Source: DATLFS01 sp035540935 (GTDB taxonomy: Bacteria > Actinomycetota > CADDZG01 > WHSQ01). Taken from it: a DNA stretch of 5,329 nt. The position numbers and the translations under genes were made by a program. A model generated the notes under the pieces. It was not told the DNA's origin and searched no databases. It saw nothing but the letters and a program-made list of their open reading frames with translations. Positions 1 through 5,329 of this stretch are shown here, in pieces (within the stretch, counting starts at the first letter, position 1; each line of letters begins with the position of its first letter). The stretch spans positions 1 through 5,329 of the forward strand of contig DATLFS010000104.1 of the NCBI GenBank assembly GCA_035540935.1. The letters run 5' to 3'.

Positions 1-160
1 TCTTTCCGGGCGTGTTCTGTGCGGTCGGCTCGAGGACGAGAACGTCGGCGAACGCCGCTTGCGCGAGCCCGTCGGCAGCCTGCGCGCCGAACTGGGCGAA
101 GATCAGCAGGCGGAAGTCCCGCAGGCGAAGGAGCTCAGCGAGGTTCGAGACCCGGCTCAC
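1..160 (-). CDS. Major facilitator superfamily transporter, N-terminal fragment
   Basis: Only the first 53 codons are present; the gene runs off the left edge of the window. The translation begins V(M)SRVSNLAELLRLRDFRLL and continues with a hydrophobic stretch (about residues 18-43) containing FAQFGAQAADGLAQAAF. A short cytoplasmic leader with an LLRxRDFRLL pattern followed by a first helix with AQ...DG is typical of drug-efflux-like MFS permeases, which move small solutes across the inner membrane by ion antiport. The substrate cannot be told. I chose the GTG at 158-160: the overlapping ATG pair at 163-168 lies in another frame and stops after three codons. Only a weak GGGA precedes the start. 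The gene lies 60 bp downstream of ino1 on the same strand, separated by a strong hairpin, so it may be read separately or by read-through. Family call is moderate because so little is visible. Confidence 0.62.
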   Translation of the reverse strand, partial: MSRVSNLAELLRLRDFRLLIFAQFGAQAADGLAQAAFADVLVLEPTAQNTPGK

Positions 161-178
161 GGCATCATCCCGGCGCGA

Positions 179-206
179 GACGACCCCGGCACGGGCCGGG
201 GTCGTC
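179..206 (-). terminator. 12-bp-stem hairpin between ino1 and the transporter gene
   Basis: Positions 179-190 (GACGACCCCGGC) are the exact reverse complement of 195-206, with a four-base loop at 191-194. It starts 14 bp past the ino1 stop codon and ends 18 bp before the transporter GTG. There is no T-run after either arm, so it is not a classical intrinsic terminator. It could be an attenuating or 3'-end-stabilising hairpin, or a GC-rich terminator of the U-less kind proposed for actinobacteria. Being symmetric, it could act on either strand, but the only gene that ends here is ino1. Confidence 0.55.
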
Positions 207-220
207 GATGTCTAGGTGCC

Positions 221-1378
221 TTACGCCTCGGTCGAGAAGGCGGAGGTGCGGCTGACGTCCGAGCGGTGTCCGTTCCCGTTGTCCACGGGTCGGGCGTCGC
301 CGCCGACCGTGCCCTCGATGAACGCTTCGACGAGATCATGGGCCTCGGCGTCGGTGTACTGCACCGGCGGAGACTTCATGAAGTAGGCGCTCGGCGCCAG
401 GAGGGGACCGCCGATGCCGCGGTCGAGCGCGACCTTGGCGCACCTCACCGCGTCGATGACGACGCCCGCCGAGTTCGGAGAGTCCCAAACCTCCAGCTTC
501 AGCTCCATCGAGATCGGAACGTCGCCGAACTCGCGACCCTCGATCCTGATGTACGCCCACTTCCGATCCTTGAGCCACGGGACGTGGTCGCTCGGCCCGA
601 TGTGGATGTCCTCCGGGTCGATGCCGTGGGTGATCTGCGACGTGACCGACTGGGTCTTCGAGATCTTCTTGGACTTGAGGCGATCGCGCTCCAGCATGTT
701 CTTGAAGTCCATGTTGCCGCCGAAGTTGAGCTGGTACGTGTGGTCGATGATGACGCCGCGGTCTTCGAAGAGCTTCGAAAGCACGCGGTGCGAGATCGTC
801 GCTCCGACCTGGCTCTTGATGTCGTCGCCGATGATCGGCACGCCGCGCTTCGTGAACCGCGCCGCCCAGTCTTCGTTAGTCGCGATGAAGACGGGCATGC
901 AGTTGATGAACGCAACTCCGGCCTCGAGCGCCTGCTCCGCGTAGAAACGCGCCGCCTGCTCGGAACCCACGGGGAGATAGTTGATCAGGACGTCCGTGCC
1001 GGTGTCGCGGAGGACCTTCGCCACGTCGACCGGAGGCATCTCGGACTCAGTGACGGTGTCTCGGTAGTACGTGCCGAGGCCGTCGTAGGTGTGACCCCTG
1101 AGGACCTCGATGCCCAGCTCGGGTACATCCGAGAACTTGATCGTGTTGTTCGGCTCGACCCAGATCGCTTCGCCGAGATCGAGCCCTACCTTGTTGGCAT
1201 CAACGTCGAACGCACACGAGAACTCGATGTCGGAGACGTGGTAGGGGCCGAGGTCTACGTGCATCAGACCGGGAACCGCCTCGTCCGACCGCGCCTTGGC
1301 GTAGTACTCGACGCCCTGGATGAGCGACGAGGCGCAGTTCCCGACGCCCACGATCCCCACCTTGATCTTCTGCGACAT
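221..1378 (-). CDS. ino1: Inositol-3-phosphate synthase
   Basis: This 385-residue protein is an NAD-dependent myo-inositol-3-phosphate synthase, which cyclises glucose 6-phosphate to 1D-myo-inositol 3-phosphate in the cytoplasm. This is the committed step toward phosphatidylinositol lipids and, in actinobacteria that make it, mycothiol. Seen: a Rossmann dinucleotide-binding loop GVGNCASS at residues 11-18, FDVD at 57-60, INYLPVGSEQAARFYAEQAL at 132-151, the family signature GDDIKSQVGAT at 184-194 with its lysine, LNFGGNMDF at 217-225, and SDHVPWLKDRK at 263-273. Length fits the short actinobacterial type rather than the longer eukaryotic one. The last 25 residues are a polar tail. The ATG at 1376-1378 is chosen because GGGGGAGGA lies five bases upstream and the nucleotide-binding strand starts at residue 4; a start 31 codons earlier would run into padR. 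It follows padR by 14 bp, so the two are probably co-transcribed. Confidence 0.97.
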   Translation of the reverse strand: MSQKIKVGIVGVGNCASSLIQGVEYYAKARSDEAVPGLMHVDLGPYHVSDIEFSCAFDVDANKVGLDLGEAIWVEPNNTIKFSDVPELGIEVLRGHTYDGLGTYYRDTVTESEMPPVDVAKVLRDTGTDVLINYLPVGSEQAARFYAEQALEAGVAFINCMPVFIATNEDWAARFTKRGVPIIGDDIKSQVGATISHRVLSKLFEDRGVIIDHTYQLNFGGNMDFKNMLERDRLKSKKISKTQSVTSQITHGIDPEDIHIGPSDHVPWLKDRKWAYIRIEGREFGDVPISMELKLEVWDSPNSAGVVIDAVRCAKVALDRGIGGPLLAPSAYFMKSPPVQYTDAEAHDLVEAFIEGTVGGDARPVDNGNGHRSDVSRTSAFSTEA

Positions 1379-1383
1379 GTTGA

Positions 1384-1392
1384 TCCTCCCCC
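1384..1392 (-). promoter_or_regulatory. Strong ribosome binding site of ino1
   Basis: On the minus strand GGGGGAGGA lies five bases before the ino1 ATG, directly abutting the padR TAA stop (1393-1395). It fixes the ino1 start. With only 14 bp between the genes it leaves no room for a separate promoter in the gap, supporting co-transcription and possible translational coupling. Confidence 0.85.
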
Positions 1393-1971
1393 TTACGGCC
1401 TGTTCGTTCCGGACCGGACGACGCCTTGCGTCTGTCCACCCCGCTCGTTCGTGATGAGCTCGTCGATCCACCGGATGTCACTCTCGGTCGACGACAGATC
1501 GTGGTTCTGCAACGAGAGCGCGTAGTTGTCTATGCGCTCGCGGTATTGCCTGAGGTTCTCCTTGAGCTGCGCCAGCTTGTCCTGGAGGTATGCACGACGA
1601 CGCTCGAGCAGGCGAAGCCGCGACTCGGGGTCCATGTAGCGGAAGAAGGCGAGCTTGACCGTGAAGTGCTCGGCGTCCACCGCGCCCGTCTCGTCGAGCA
1701 GGTCACCGAACATCCGCTCGCCCTGCTCGGTTATGCGGTAAACGGTCCGCCGCCGCCCCGACGCCATGGCGCCGCTCTTGCGCGGCTCGACGACCTTCTC
1801 GACCGCGCCTGACTTCGCCAGCCGGCGGAGCGTCGGATAGAGCGACCCCCACGAGACCTGCCACAGCGGCCCGAGCATCGCTCCAAGCTGCTTCCTCAGC
1901 TCGTAGCCGTGCATCTGGCGTTCCTTGAGCAGGCCCAGAACGGGAAGCTCGAGCATGCCTGGTTGCTTCAT
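1393..1971 (-). CDS. PadR-family transcriptional regulator
   Basis: The 192-residue product is a PadR-type DNA-binding regulator. Seen: LLKERQMHGYEL at residues 14-25, the recognition-helix segment WGSLYPTLRRL at 41-51, and the wing strand RRRTVYRITEQGE at 73-85, together a winged helix-turn-helix. Residues 115-157 are highly charged and helical (RLRLLERRRAYLQDKLAQL and onward), matching the C-terminal dimerisation coiled coil of the long PadR subfamily. PadR proteins usually repress their own or adjacent promoters and release DNA on binding a small ligand; the ligand here is unknown. The ATG at 1969-1971 is chosen because AAAGGA ends four bases upstream; ATG at residue 6 would leave that site too far away. 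It heads the operon with ino1 and faces a control region rich in GATATATC palindromes, so autoregulation and control of ino1 are likely (inference). I recall a PadR gene beside ino1 in mycobacteria as Rv0047c. Confidence 0.93.
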   Translation of the reverse strand: MKQPGMLELPVLGLLKERQMHGYELRKQLGAMLGPLWQVSWGSLYPTLRRLAKSGAVEKVVEPRKSGAMASGRRRTVYRITEQGERMFGDLLDETGAVDAEHFTVKLAFFRYMDPESRLRLLERRRAYLQDKLAQLKENLRQYRERIDNYALSLQNHDLSSTESDIRWIDELITNERGGQTQGVVRSGTNRP

Positions 1972-1975
1972 GCCA

Positions 1976-1981
1976 TCCTTT
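1976..1981 (-). promoter_or_regulatory. Ribosome binding site of padR
   Basis: AAAGGA on the minus strand, four bases before the padR ATG. It decides between the ATG at 1969-1971 and the in-frame ATG five codons further in. Confidence 0.65.
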
Positions 1982-1994
1982 CGGATCGGGTTTC

Positions 1995-2043
1995 TCGATA
2001 TATCGACCGAACGTATCCACCTGATATATCGACTTGATATATC
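1995..2043. promoter_or_regulatory. Periodic GATATATC operator, probable PadR binding region
   Basis: GATATATC, an eight-base perfect palindrome, occurs at 1997-2004, 2023-2030 and 2036-2043. The first sits inside the longer palindrome TCGATATATCGA (1995-2006). Starts are 26 and 13 bp apart, and at the missing register, 2010-2017, lies AACGTATC, a 5-of-8 match, so the region reads as four tandem 13-bp units with one decayed. The AT-rich block stands out sharply in GC-rich surroundings and lies 24-72 bp before padR, where its promoter should be. A TTGATA at 2034-2039 resembles a rightward -35 box and overlaps the last copy, but no good partner -10 follows. I cannot place the padR promoter hexamers with confidence. 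Assignment of PadR as the binder is inference from adjacency. Confidence 0.68.
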
Positions 2044-2053
2044 ACCACGTCCT

Positions 2054-2072
2054 CCCGTTGCATGCAAACGGG
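2054..2072. repeat. Inverted repeat in the divergent intergenic region
   Basis: CCCGTT at 2054-2059 pairs with AACGGG at 2067-2072 around a seven-base centre. An overlapping perfect ten-base palindrome TTGCATGCAA lies at 2058-2067. It could be a second regulator site or a small hairpin in a leader transcript. Nothing ties it to a particular protein. Confidence 0.4.
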
Positions 2073-2102
2073 GCCGGTTCTGCCGCCCGGCGATGCGGGG
2101 CA

Positions 2103-2108
2103 TACAGT
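2103..2108 (+). promoter_or_regulatory. Candidate -10 box for a leaderless DUF5318 transcript
   Basis: TACAGT matches the TAnnnT consensus and occupies exactly -12 to -7 if transcription starts on the A of the ATG at 2115. No Shine-Dalgarno sequence lies in the preceding 12 bases, and no clear -35 box is seen. The same arrangement precedes the penicillin-binding protein gene. Confidence 0.5.
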
Positions 2109-2114
2109 TGGCCG

Positions 2115-2564
2115 ATGGGTCTCTCCGGGCGCTCATTCGATCCGACCGGCACGCCGCCGCGCGTCCCCGCGCCCGTGGTCGATTACCGCCTCGCCCGGCG
2201 TTCGGCGCTGGCGGGGCTTCGTCGGGGGTTCCTCGCGACCACCGACGTCTGTGACGCCCACCCGGAGCTCCTCCGGGCCGCGAAGAACATCGGCGAAGAC
2301 GCCACGGTCCCGTGCCCGGTGTGCTCGCACGAGACGTTGCGGCTCGTGAGGTACGTCTTCGGTGAGGAGCTGAGGGGGCTCAGCGGGCGCGTCGTCTACC
2401 CGCACGACTGGCTGCGCGAGCTGGTCCAGTCCTACGACTCGTTCACCTGCTACACGGTTGAGGTCTGCACCGACTGCCATTGGAACCATCTGATCCGTGC
2501 CTTCCAGGCAGGAAAGCGCTACGCGACCGCCCGGACGCTCCGGGAGCGCCGCCCGCGGCGTTGA
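2115..2564 (+). CDS. DUF5318 family protein with zinc-ribbon-like cysteines
   Basis: The 149-residue product belongs to the actinobacterial family DUF5318 (mycobacterial Rv0049-like), whose function is not established. Seen: the family opening VVDYRLARRSAL at residues 21-32, DVCDAHPELLRAAKNIG at 44-60, then CPVC (C67, C70) and CTDCHWNHL with C118 and C121. Two CxxC pairs about 50 residues apart suggest a zinc ribbon; C46 and C112 are extra. It is a soluble, probably cytoplasmic protein ending in a basic tail (RERRPRR). The ATG at 2115 is chosen because a TAnnnT box sits at the leaderless distance before it. The GTG at 2175, just at the conserved core, is the main alternative, since the first 20 residues are low in family similarity by eye. 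The gene diverges from padR-ino1, and its stop overlaps the next gene. Confidence 0.85.
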   Translation: MGLSGRSFDPTGTPPRVPAPVVDYRLARRSALAGLRRGFLATTDVCDAHPELLRAAKNIGEDATVPCPVCSHETLRLVRYVFGEELRGLSGRVVYPHDWLRELVQSYDSFTCYTVEVCTDCHWNHLIRAFQAGKRYATARTLRERRPRR

Positions 2565-3184
2565 CCTTCGGCCTGCTCGTCCGGATCGCGGCCGTGGTCG
2601 TGGCCGCGCCGTTCCTGCTCGGGCTGCTCGACGGGAGCCTCGTCGTCCCCGCGGCCGCGCTGGTCGCCGCCGGGTGCGCGCGCCTAGCCGATCGGGAGTC
2701 GAACCGGGTATTCCAGGCCGCGGCCGCGCTGGTGTTCGGGGGTGCCGTGGCGGTCGGCGCGGCGCGCTGGGAGGTGTTTTCCCTGGAGGATCTGCGCGGC
2801 CTCCAGGCGGTTCTGGGCCCGTCGGTCGCGGTGGGCCCGGAAGAGGCCGCGGCTGCGCTGGCACTCGCCGCGGGCGCCGGAGCCGTGTCGCTCGGGTTGT
2901 GGCTCGGCGCGCCGCGGCGCGCCGAGCTGTGGACGGCCGAGGCGGTGACCGCCTCCCTCCTCCTGGTCACGGTCTTCGGCGGCGCCGCCCTCCCAGGTCT
3001 CGGCGCGCCGGGATCGTTCGGGCGGCTCCTGCTGTGGGTCGGTTCGACGCTGGCCGTGATGGTGGTCGGCATCTCGATCGCGGCATGGAGCGCCGATCGC
3101 GGATGGATCGCCAGGTGGGGGCTGCTCGCCGGGGCCGTCCTCGTGACGTCCGGCGCCGCCGTTCTGCTCGACCGCGCCCTCTGA
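2561..3184 (+). CDS. Multi-pass membrane protein of unknown family
   Basis: I do not recognise this 207-residue protein. It is mostly Ala, Val, Leu and Gly, with about seven hydrophobic helices at residues 7-24, 26-42, 50-68, 96-116, 128-147, 156-176 and 185-203. A less hydrophobic segment with acidic residues (FSLEDLRGLQAVLGP, 73-87) lies between helices 3 and 4. No catalytic motif or family signature is visible. There is no ATG near the front: the TTG at 2561-2563 overlaps the DUF5318 TGA as TTGA, which suggests translational coupling, with GGGAG 14 bases upstream as a distant ribosome site. The frame is open back to a TTG at 2480, but that would overlap DUF5318 by 85 bases; a GTG at 2594 is a further option. 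Third-position GC bias and coherent helices with positive loops support a real gene. As I recall, mycobacteria have the DUF5318 gene directly next to ponA1, so this gene may be a lineage-specific insertion. Confidence 0.72.
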   Translation: MTFGLLVRIAAVVVAAPFLLGLLDGSLVVPAAALVAAGCARLADRESNRVFQAAAALVFGGAVAVGAARWEVFSLEDLRGLQAVLGPSVAVGPEEAAAALALAAGAGAVSLGLWLGAPRRAELWTAEAVTASLLLVTVFGGAALPGLGAPGSFGRLLLWVGSTLAVMVVGISIAAWSADRGWIARWGLLAGAVLVTSGAAVLLDRAL

Positions 3185-3198
3185 GCGCGACGGTATCG

Positions 3199-3214
3199 GC
3201 CGCCCTGGGGCGGC
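3199..3214 (+). terminator. Short GC hairpin after the membrane protein gene
   Basis: GCCGCC at 3199-3204 pairs with GGCGGC at 3209-3214 around a four-base loop CTGG, 14 bp after the stop codon. No T-run follows, so termination is only a possibility. It ends seven bases before the candidate -10 box of the next gene. Confidence 0.3.
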
Positions 3215-3221
3215 ACGCCAC

Positions 3222-3227
3222 TACACT
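3222..3227 (+). promoter_or_regulatory. Candidate -10 box for a leaderless penicillin-binding protein transcript
   Basis: TACACT fits TAnnnT and lies at exactly -12 to -7 if transcription begins on the G of the GTG at 3234. The bases between (TCACGG) hold no Shine-Dalgarno sequence. No TTGACA-like -35 box is visible 16-19 bp upstream, as is common for leaderless actinobacterial promoters. Confidence 0.52.
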
Positions 3228-3233
3228 TCACGG

Positions 3234-5329
3234 GTGCCGCGGACGCAGAAGGGCAAGCCACCTCCCAAGCACGGCCGGAAAGGCCGCGCCCGCGGGCGCG
3301 CGCAGGAGAGGTCGCGCGCCCAGCGTTTCCTCATCAGGTGGGGGTGGATCTTGCCGCTCGCCGCGGTCCTGGTGGGAAGCTCGATCCTCCTGTTGACCTA
3401 TGCCTTCGCCTCGATCCCGCTCCCGGAGGACGTGCCGCTGAAGTCCGCCACCAAGGTTTACGACCGCGACGGTGAGCTGATCGGGATCTTCTCGGGTTCG
3501 GAACGGCGTCTGATCATCCCGACCGATCCCTTCATCCCCGGCGGGAACAAGGAGTTCGTGGGCGAGGCGGTGGTCGCGGCGGAGGATCGCGACTTCTACG
3601 AGCACAACGGCGTGTCCCTGCGCGGCATCGCCCGCGCCGCGTGGGCGAACGTGACCGGCGGGGCGGTCCAGCAGGGTGGCTCCACGATCACGCAGCAGTA
3701 CGTGAAGATCGCGGTCCTGCAAGACCCGGCGCGGACCGTCACGCGCAAGGTGAAAGAAGCGATCCTCGCGATCAAGCTCGAACGCCGGCACTCGAAGGAC
3801 GAGATCCTCGGCTTCTACCTGAACACGATCTATCTGGGCCGCGGCGCGTACGGGATAGAGGCCGCGGCCGATGCGTACTTCGCGAAGCCGGCGCGCAAGC
3901 TCAACCTCGCGGAGGCCGCGTACCTCGCCTCGATCATCCCGTCGCCCGAAGCTTTCCAGCCGGACGAGCAACCCGATCTCGCGCGGCAGCGCCGTGATCG
4001 TGTCCTCGACGCCATGGTCGCGGAAGGTTTCATCACCGACGAGGAAGCCGAGCGGGCCAAGAGCAAGAAGGTGAAGGTCAAGAACGGATCCGGCCCGTTG
4101 CGCTACCAGAACGCGGCGTACTTCATGGAGTGGATCCGGAAGGACATCCTCGAGCCGCAGTTCGGCGACGACCTGTACACCGGCGGTCTCGAGATCCACA
4201 CCACGCTCGACCTCGACATGCAGAAGATGGCGGAGGAGGCGATCGCGAGCACCTTGATCGAGCCGACCGACCCGCAGGCTTCGCTCGTATCGATGACGCC
4301 GCAGGGCGAGGTACGGGCGTTCGTCGGCGGCAAGGCCTTCCGCGATATCCGCCAGGCGCGGGGGTTCAACTTCGCGAGCGATCCCCCCGGTCACCAGGCC
4401 GGATCCACGGCCAAGCCCTTCACCCTCCTGACCGCGATCGAGGAGGGCATCTCACCGGGCTCCACCTTCTCCGGCGCCTCTCCCCGCACGATCATGGAGC
4501 CGGAGTGCAATCCTCCGTGGGAGGTCGACAACTTCGGCGGGTCGTCCTTCGGGACGCTCACGCTCGACCAGGCGACGCAGTCCTCGGTCAACACGGTGTA
4601 CGCGCAGCTCGTCGCGCAGGTCGGCGCGGAGAAGGTGGCGGAGACGTTCGAGGAGTTCGGCTTCGGCAAGGACATCTCGCCGAACTGCTCGCTCGCCCTC
4701 GGATCGATCGACGTCACGCCCCTCCAGATGACGCGTGGGTACGCGGGGTTCGCCGCGATGGGCGTTCTCCCGAGGGTGACGCCGGTGGCCTACGTCCTGG
4801 ACGGCGACGGCCGGTGCCTCAAGGAGTGGGTTCCCAACAAGGACATCCGCTGCAACGAGGAGGCGAAGCGGAACGCTCCGCGGGTGGCGGACGAGAACGC
4901 CGCTGCGGTGCTGACCCAGGTCCTCACGCACGTGGTGCAAGGCGGCACCGCACCCCAGGCCGCTCTTCCGGGCTGGGAGGTCGCGGGGAAAACGGGGACC
5001 GCACAGAACAACGTTGCCGCCTGGTTCTCGGGATACACGAGCAAGCTCGTTACGACCGTGTGGATGGGCTACCCGGTCGAGGTGCTGGAGCAGCCGGACG
5101 CGGAGCCGTGTCCGCCGGCCAGCGACGACATCGACGGTGGCTGCCTGTATCAGCCGCGCATGGGCTTCCTCTGCGAGTTCCCGGAGCAATGCCGTCCGGT
5201 CCGCGGCCGCGAGGTAACGGGAGGGTCCTTCCCGGCCGACATCTGGGCGGCGCACATGCAGGGCGCGACCGCCGACCAAGAGCCGGTGCCGTTCCCCGTA
5301 CCCACGGCGACGCCAACGGAGGTCATAAG
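3234..5329 (+). CDS. Class A penicillin-binding protein (glycosyltransferase/transpeptidase), C-terminus cut off
   Basis: This bifunctional peptidoglycan synthase, PonA-like, polymerises lipid II and cross-links the stem peptides outside the membrane. A very basic cytoplasmic tail (residues 1-35) is followed by one membrane anchor (about 36-58). The GT51 domain shows EDRDFYEHNG with the catalytic glutamate at 117, GGSTITQQ at 148-155, RKVKE at 171-175 and NLAEAAYLASIIPSP further on. The transpeptidase domain has the nucleophile motif STAK with Ser391, SVN at 451-453 and KTGT at 586-589. All active-site residues are present. The protein continues into a Pro/Thr-rich tail (EPVPFPVPTATPTEVI) where the window ends after 698 codons. 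Eight cysteines (425, 485, 528, 540, 626, 637, 647, 653) all lie in the extracytoplasmic half. The GTG at 3234 is chosen because it begins the basic leader and has a leaderless-type -10 box; no ribosome site is seen. It starts 49 bp after the membrane gene. Confidence 0.95.
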   Translation, partial: MPRTQKGKPPPKHGRKGRARGRAQERSRAQRFLIRWGWILPLAAVLVGSSILLLTYAFASIPLPEDVPLKSATKVYDRDGELIGIFSGSERRLIIPTDPFIPGGNKEFVGEAVVAAEDRDFYEHNGVSLRGIARAAWANVTGGAVQQGGSTITQQYVKIAVLQDPARTVTRKVKEAILAIKLERRHSKDEILGFYLNTIYLGRGAYGIEAAADAYFAKPARKLNLAEAAYLASIIPSPEAFQPDEQPDLARQRRDRVLDAMVAEGFITDEEAERAKSKKVKVKNGSGPLRYQNAAYFMEWIRKDILEPQFGDDLYTGGLEIHTTLDLDMQKMAEEAIASTLIEPTDPQASLVSMTPQGEVRAFVGGKAFRDIRQARGFNFASDPPGHQAGSTAKPFTLLTAIEEGISPGSTFSGASPRTIMEPECNPPWEVDNFGGSSFGTLTLDQATQSSVNTVYAQLVAQVGAEKVAETFEEFGFGKDISPNCSLALGSIDVTPLQMTRGYAGFAAMGVLPRVTPVAYVLDGDGRCLKEWVPNKDIRCNEEAKRNAPRVADENAAAVLTQVLTHVVQGGTAPQAALPGWEVAGKTGTAQNNVAAWFSGYTSKLVTTVWMGYPVEVLEQPDAEPCPPASDDIDGGCLYQPRMGFLCEFPEQCRPVRGREVTGGSFPADIWAAHMQGATADQEPVPFPVPTATPTEVI

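Noticed and set aside
1379..1471. Longer ino1 beginning at 1471
   Set aside because: The extra 31 residues are Arg-rich, overlap the padR coding sequence and lack family similarity, while the start at 1378 has an excellent ribosome site.
59..1525. 488-codon open frame on the plus strand opposite ino1
   Set aside because: It is the antisense shadow of ino1. Its translation is a compositionally biased Arg/Val/Asp-rich string with no recognisable motifs, as expected opposite a GC-rich gene, and it also runs into padR.
1995..2043. CRISPR-like or satellite repeat
   Set aside because: Units are only 8-13 bp and AT-rich, with four copies and no spacer structure. A promoter operator explains the position better.
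2034..2114. TTG at 2034 as the DUF5318 start
   Set aside because: It lies inside the palindromic operator, has no ribosome site, and the added 27 residues do not resemble the family.
2133..3261. Two long minus-strand open frames (2133-2864 and 2443-3261) and a plus-strand frame (2497-3396)
   Set aside because: Their translations are low-complexity Pro/Arg/Ala strings crossing several real genes, which is typical of alternative frames in GC-rich DNA.
3228..4394. 388-codon open frame on the minus strand opposite the penicillin-binding protein
   Set aside because: The plus strand here encodes complete GT51 motifs, so this is a shadow. Its product is Arg/Leu/Asp-rich without domains.
4401..4415. 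STAK instead of the more usual STFK-type motif as a sign of an inactive transpeptidase
   Set aside because: The serine and lysine of SxxK are intact, and SVN and KTGT are also present, so the domain should be active.

Overview
The window is about 5.3 kb of GC-rich bacterial chromosome. It uses GTG and probably TTG starts, and codons are strongly GC-biased at third positions. Gene content and order (padR-ino1 on one strand, a DUF5318 gene and a class A penicillin-binding protein on the other) match a neighbourhood I recall from Actinomycetota, for example Mycobacterium around Rv0046c-Rv0050. I therefore infer an actinobacterium, but cannot name the genus. Nothing suggests a mobile element, phage, CRISPR array, tRNA or rRNA.

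Left half, minus strand, transcribed right to left: padR (1393-1971), then ino1 (221-1378), then the first 53 codons of a probable major facilitator transporter (1-160, running off the left edge). padR and ino1 are 14 bp apart. The ino1 Shine-Dalgarno sequence begins right after the padR stop, so they almost certainly form an operon. A 12-bp-stem hairpin separates ino1 from the transporter gene.

Centre, 1972-2114: the divergent control region. It holds GATATATC palindromes on a 13-bp period (three perfect copies and one decayed), which is the best candidate operator for the PadR repressor, plus a second inverted repeat nearer the rightward gene.

Right half, plus strand: a DUF5318 zinc-ribbon-like protein (2115-2564), a seven-helix membrane protein of unknown family overlapping its stop codon (2561-3184), and a bifunctional glycosyltransferase/transpeptidase (3234 to the window edge, 698 complete codons, C-terminus missing). 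The DUF5318 and penicillin-binding protein genes both lack a Shine-Dalgarno sequence. Both carry a TAnnnT -10 hexamer at exactly -12 to -7 from the start codon, the pattern expected for leaderless mRNAs.

Together the genes cover inositol-phosphate synthesis (for phosphatidylinositol lipids and, in many actinobacteria, mycothiol) with its likely local regulator, facing peptidoglycan synthesis. The coding content is mostly conserved housekeeping. The less ordinary parts are the periodic operator, the paired leaderless promoters, the unknown membrane gene between DUF5318 and the penicillin-binding protein, and eight cysteines confined to the transpeptidase half of that protein.
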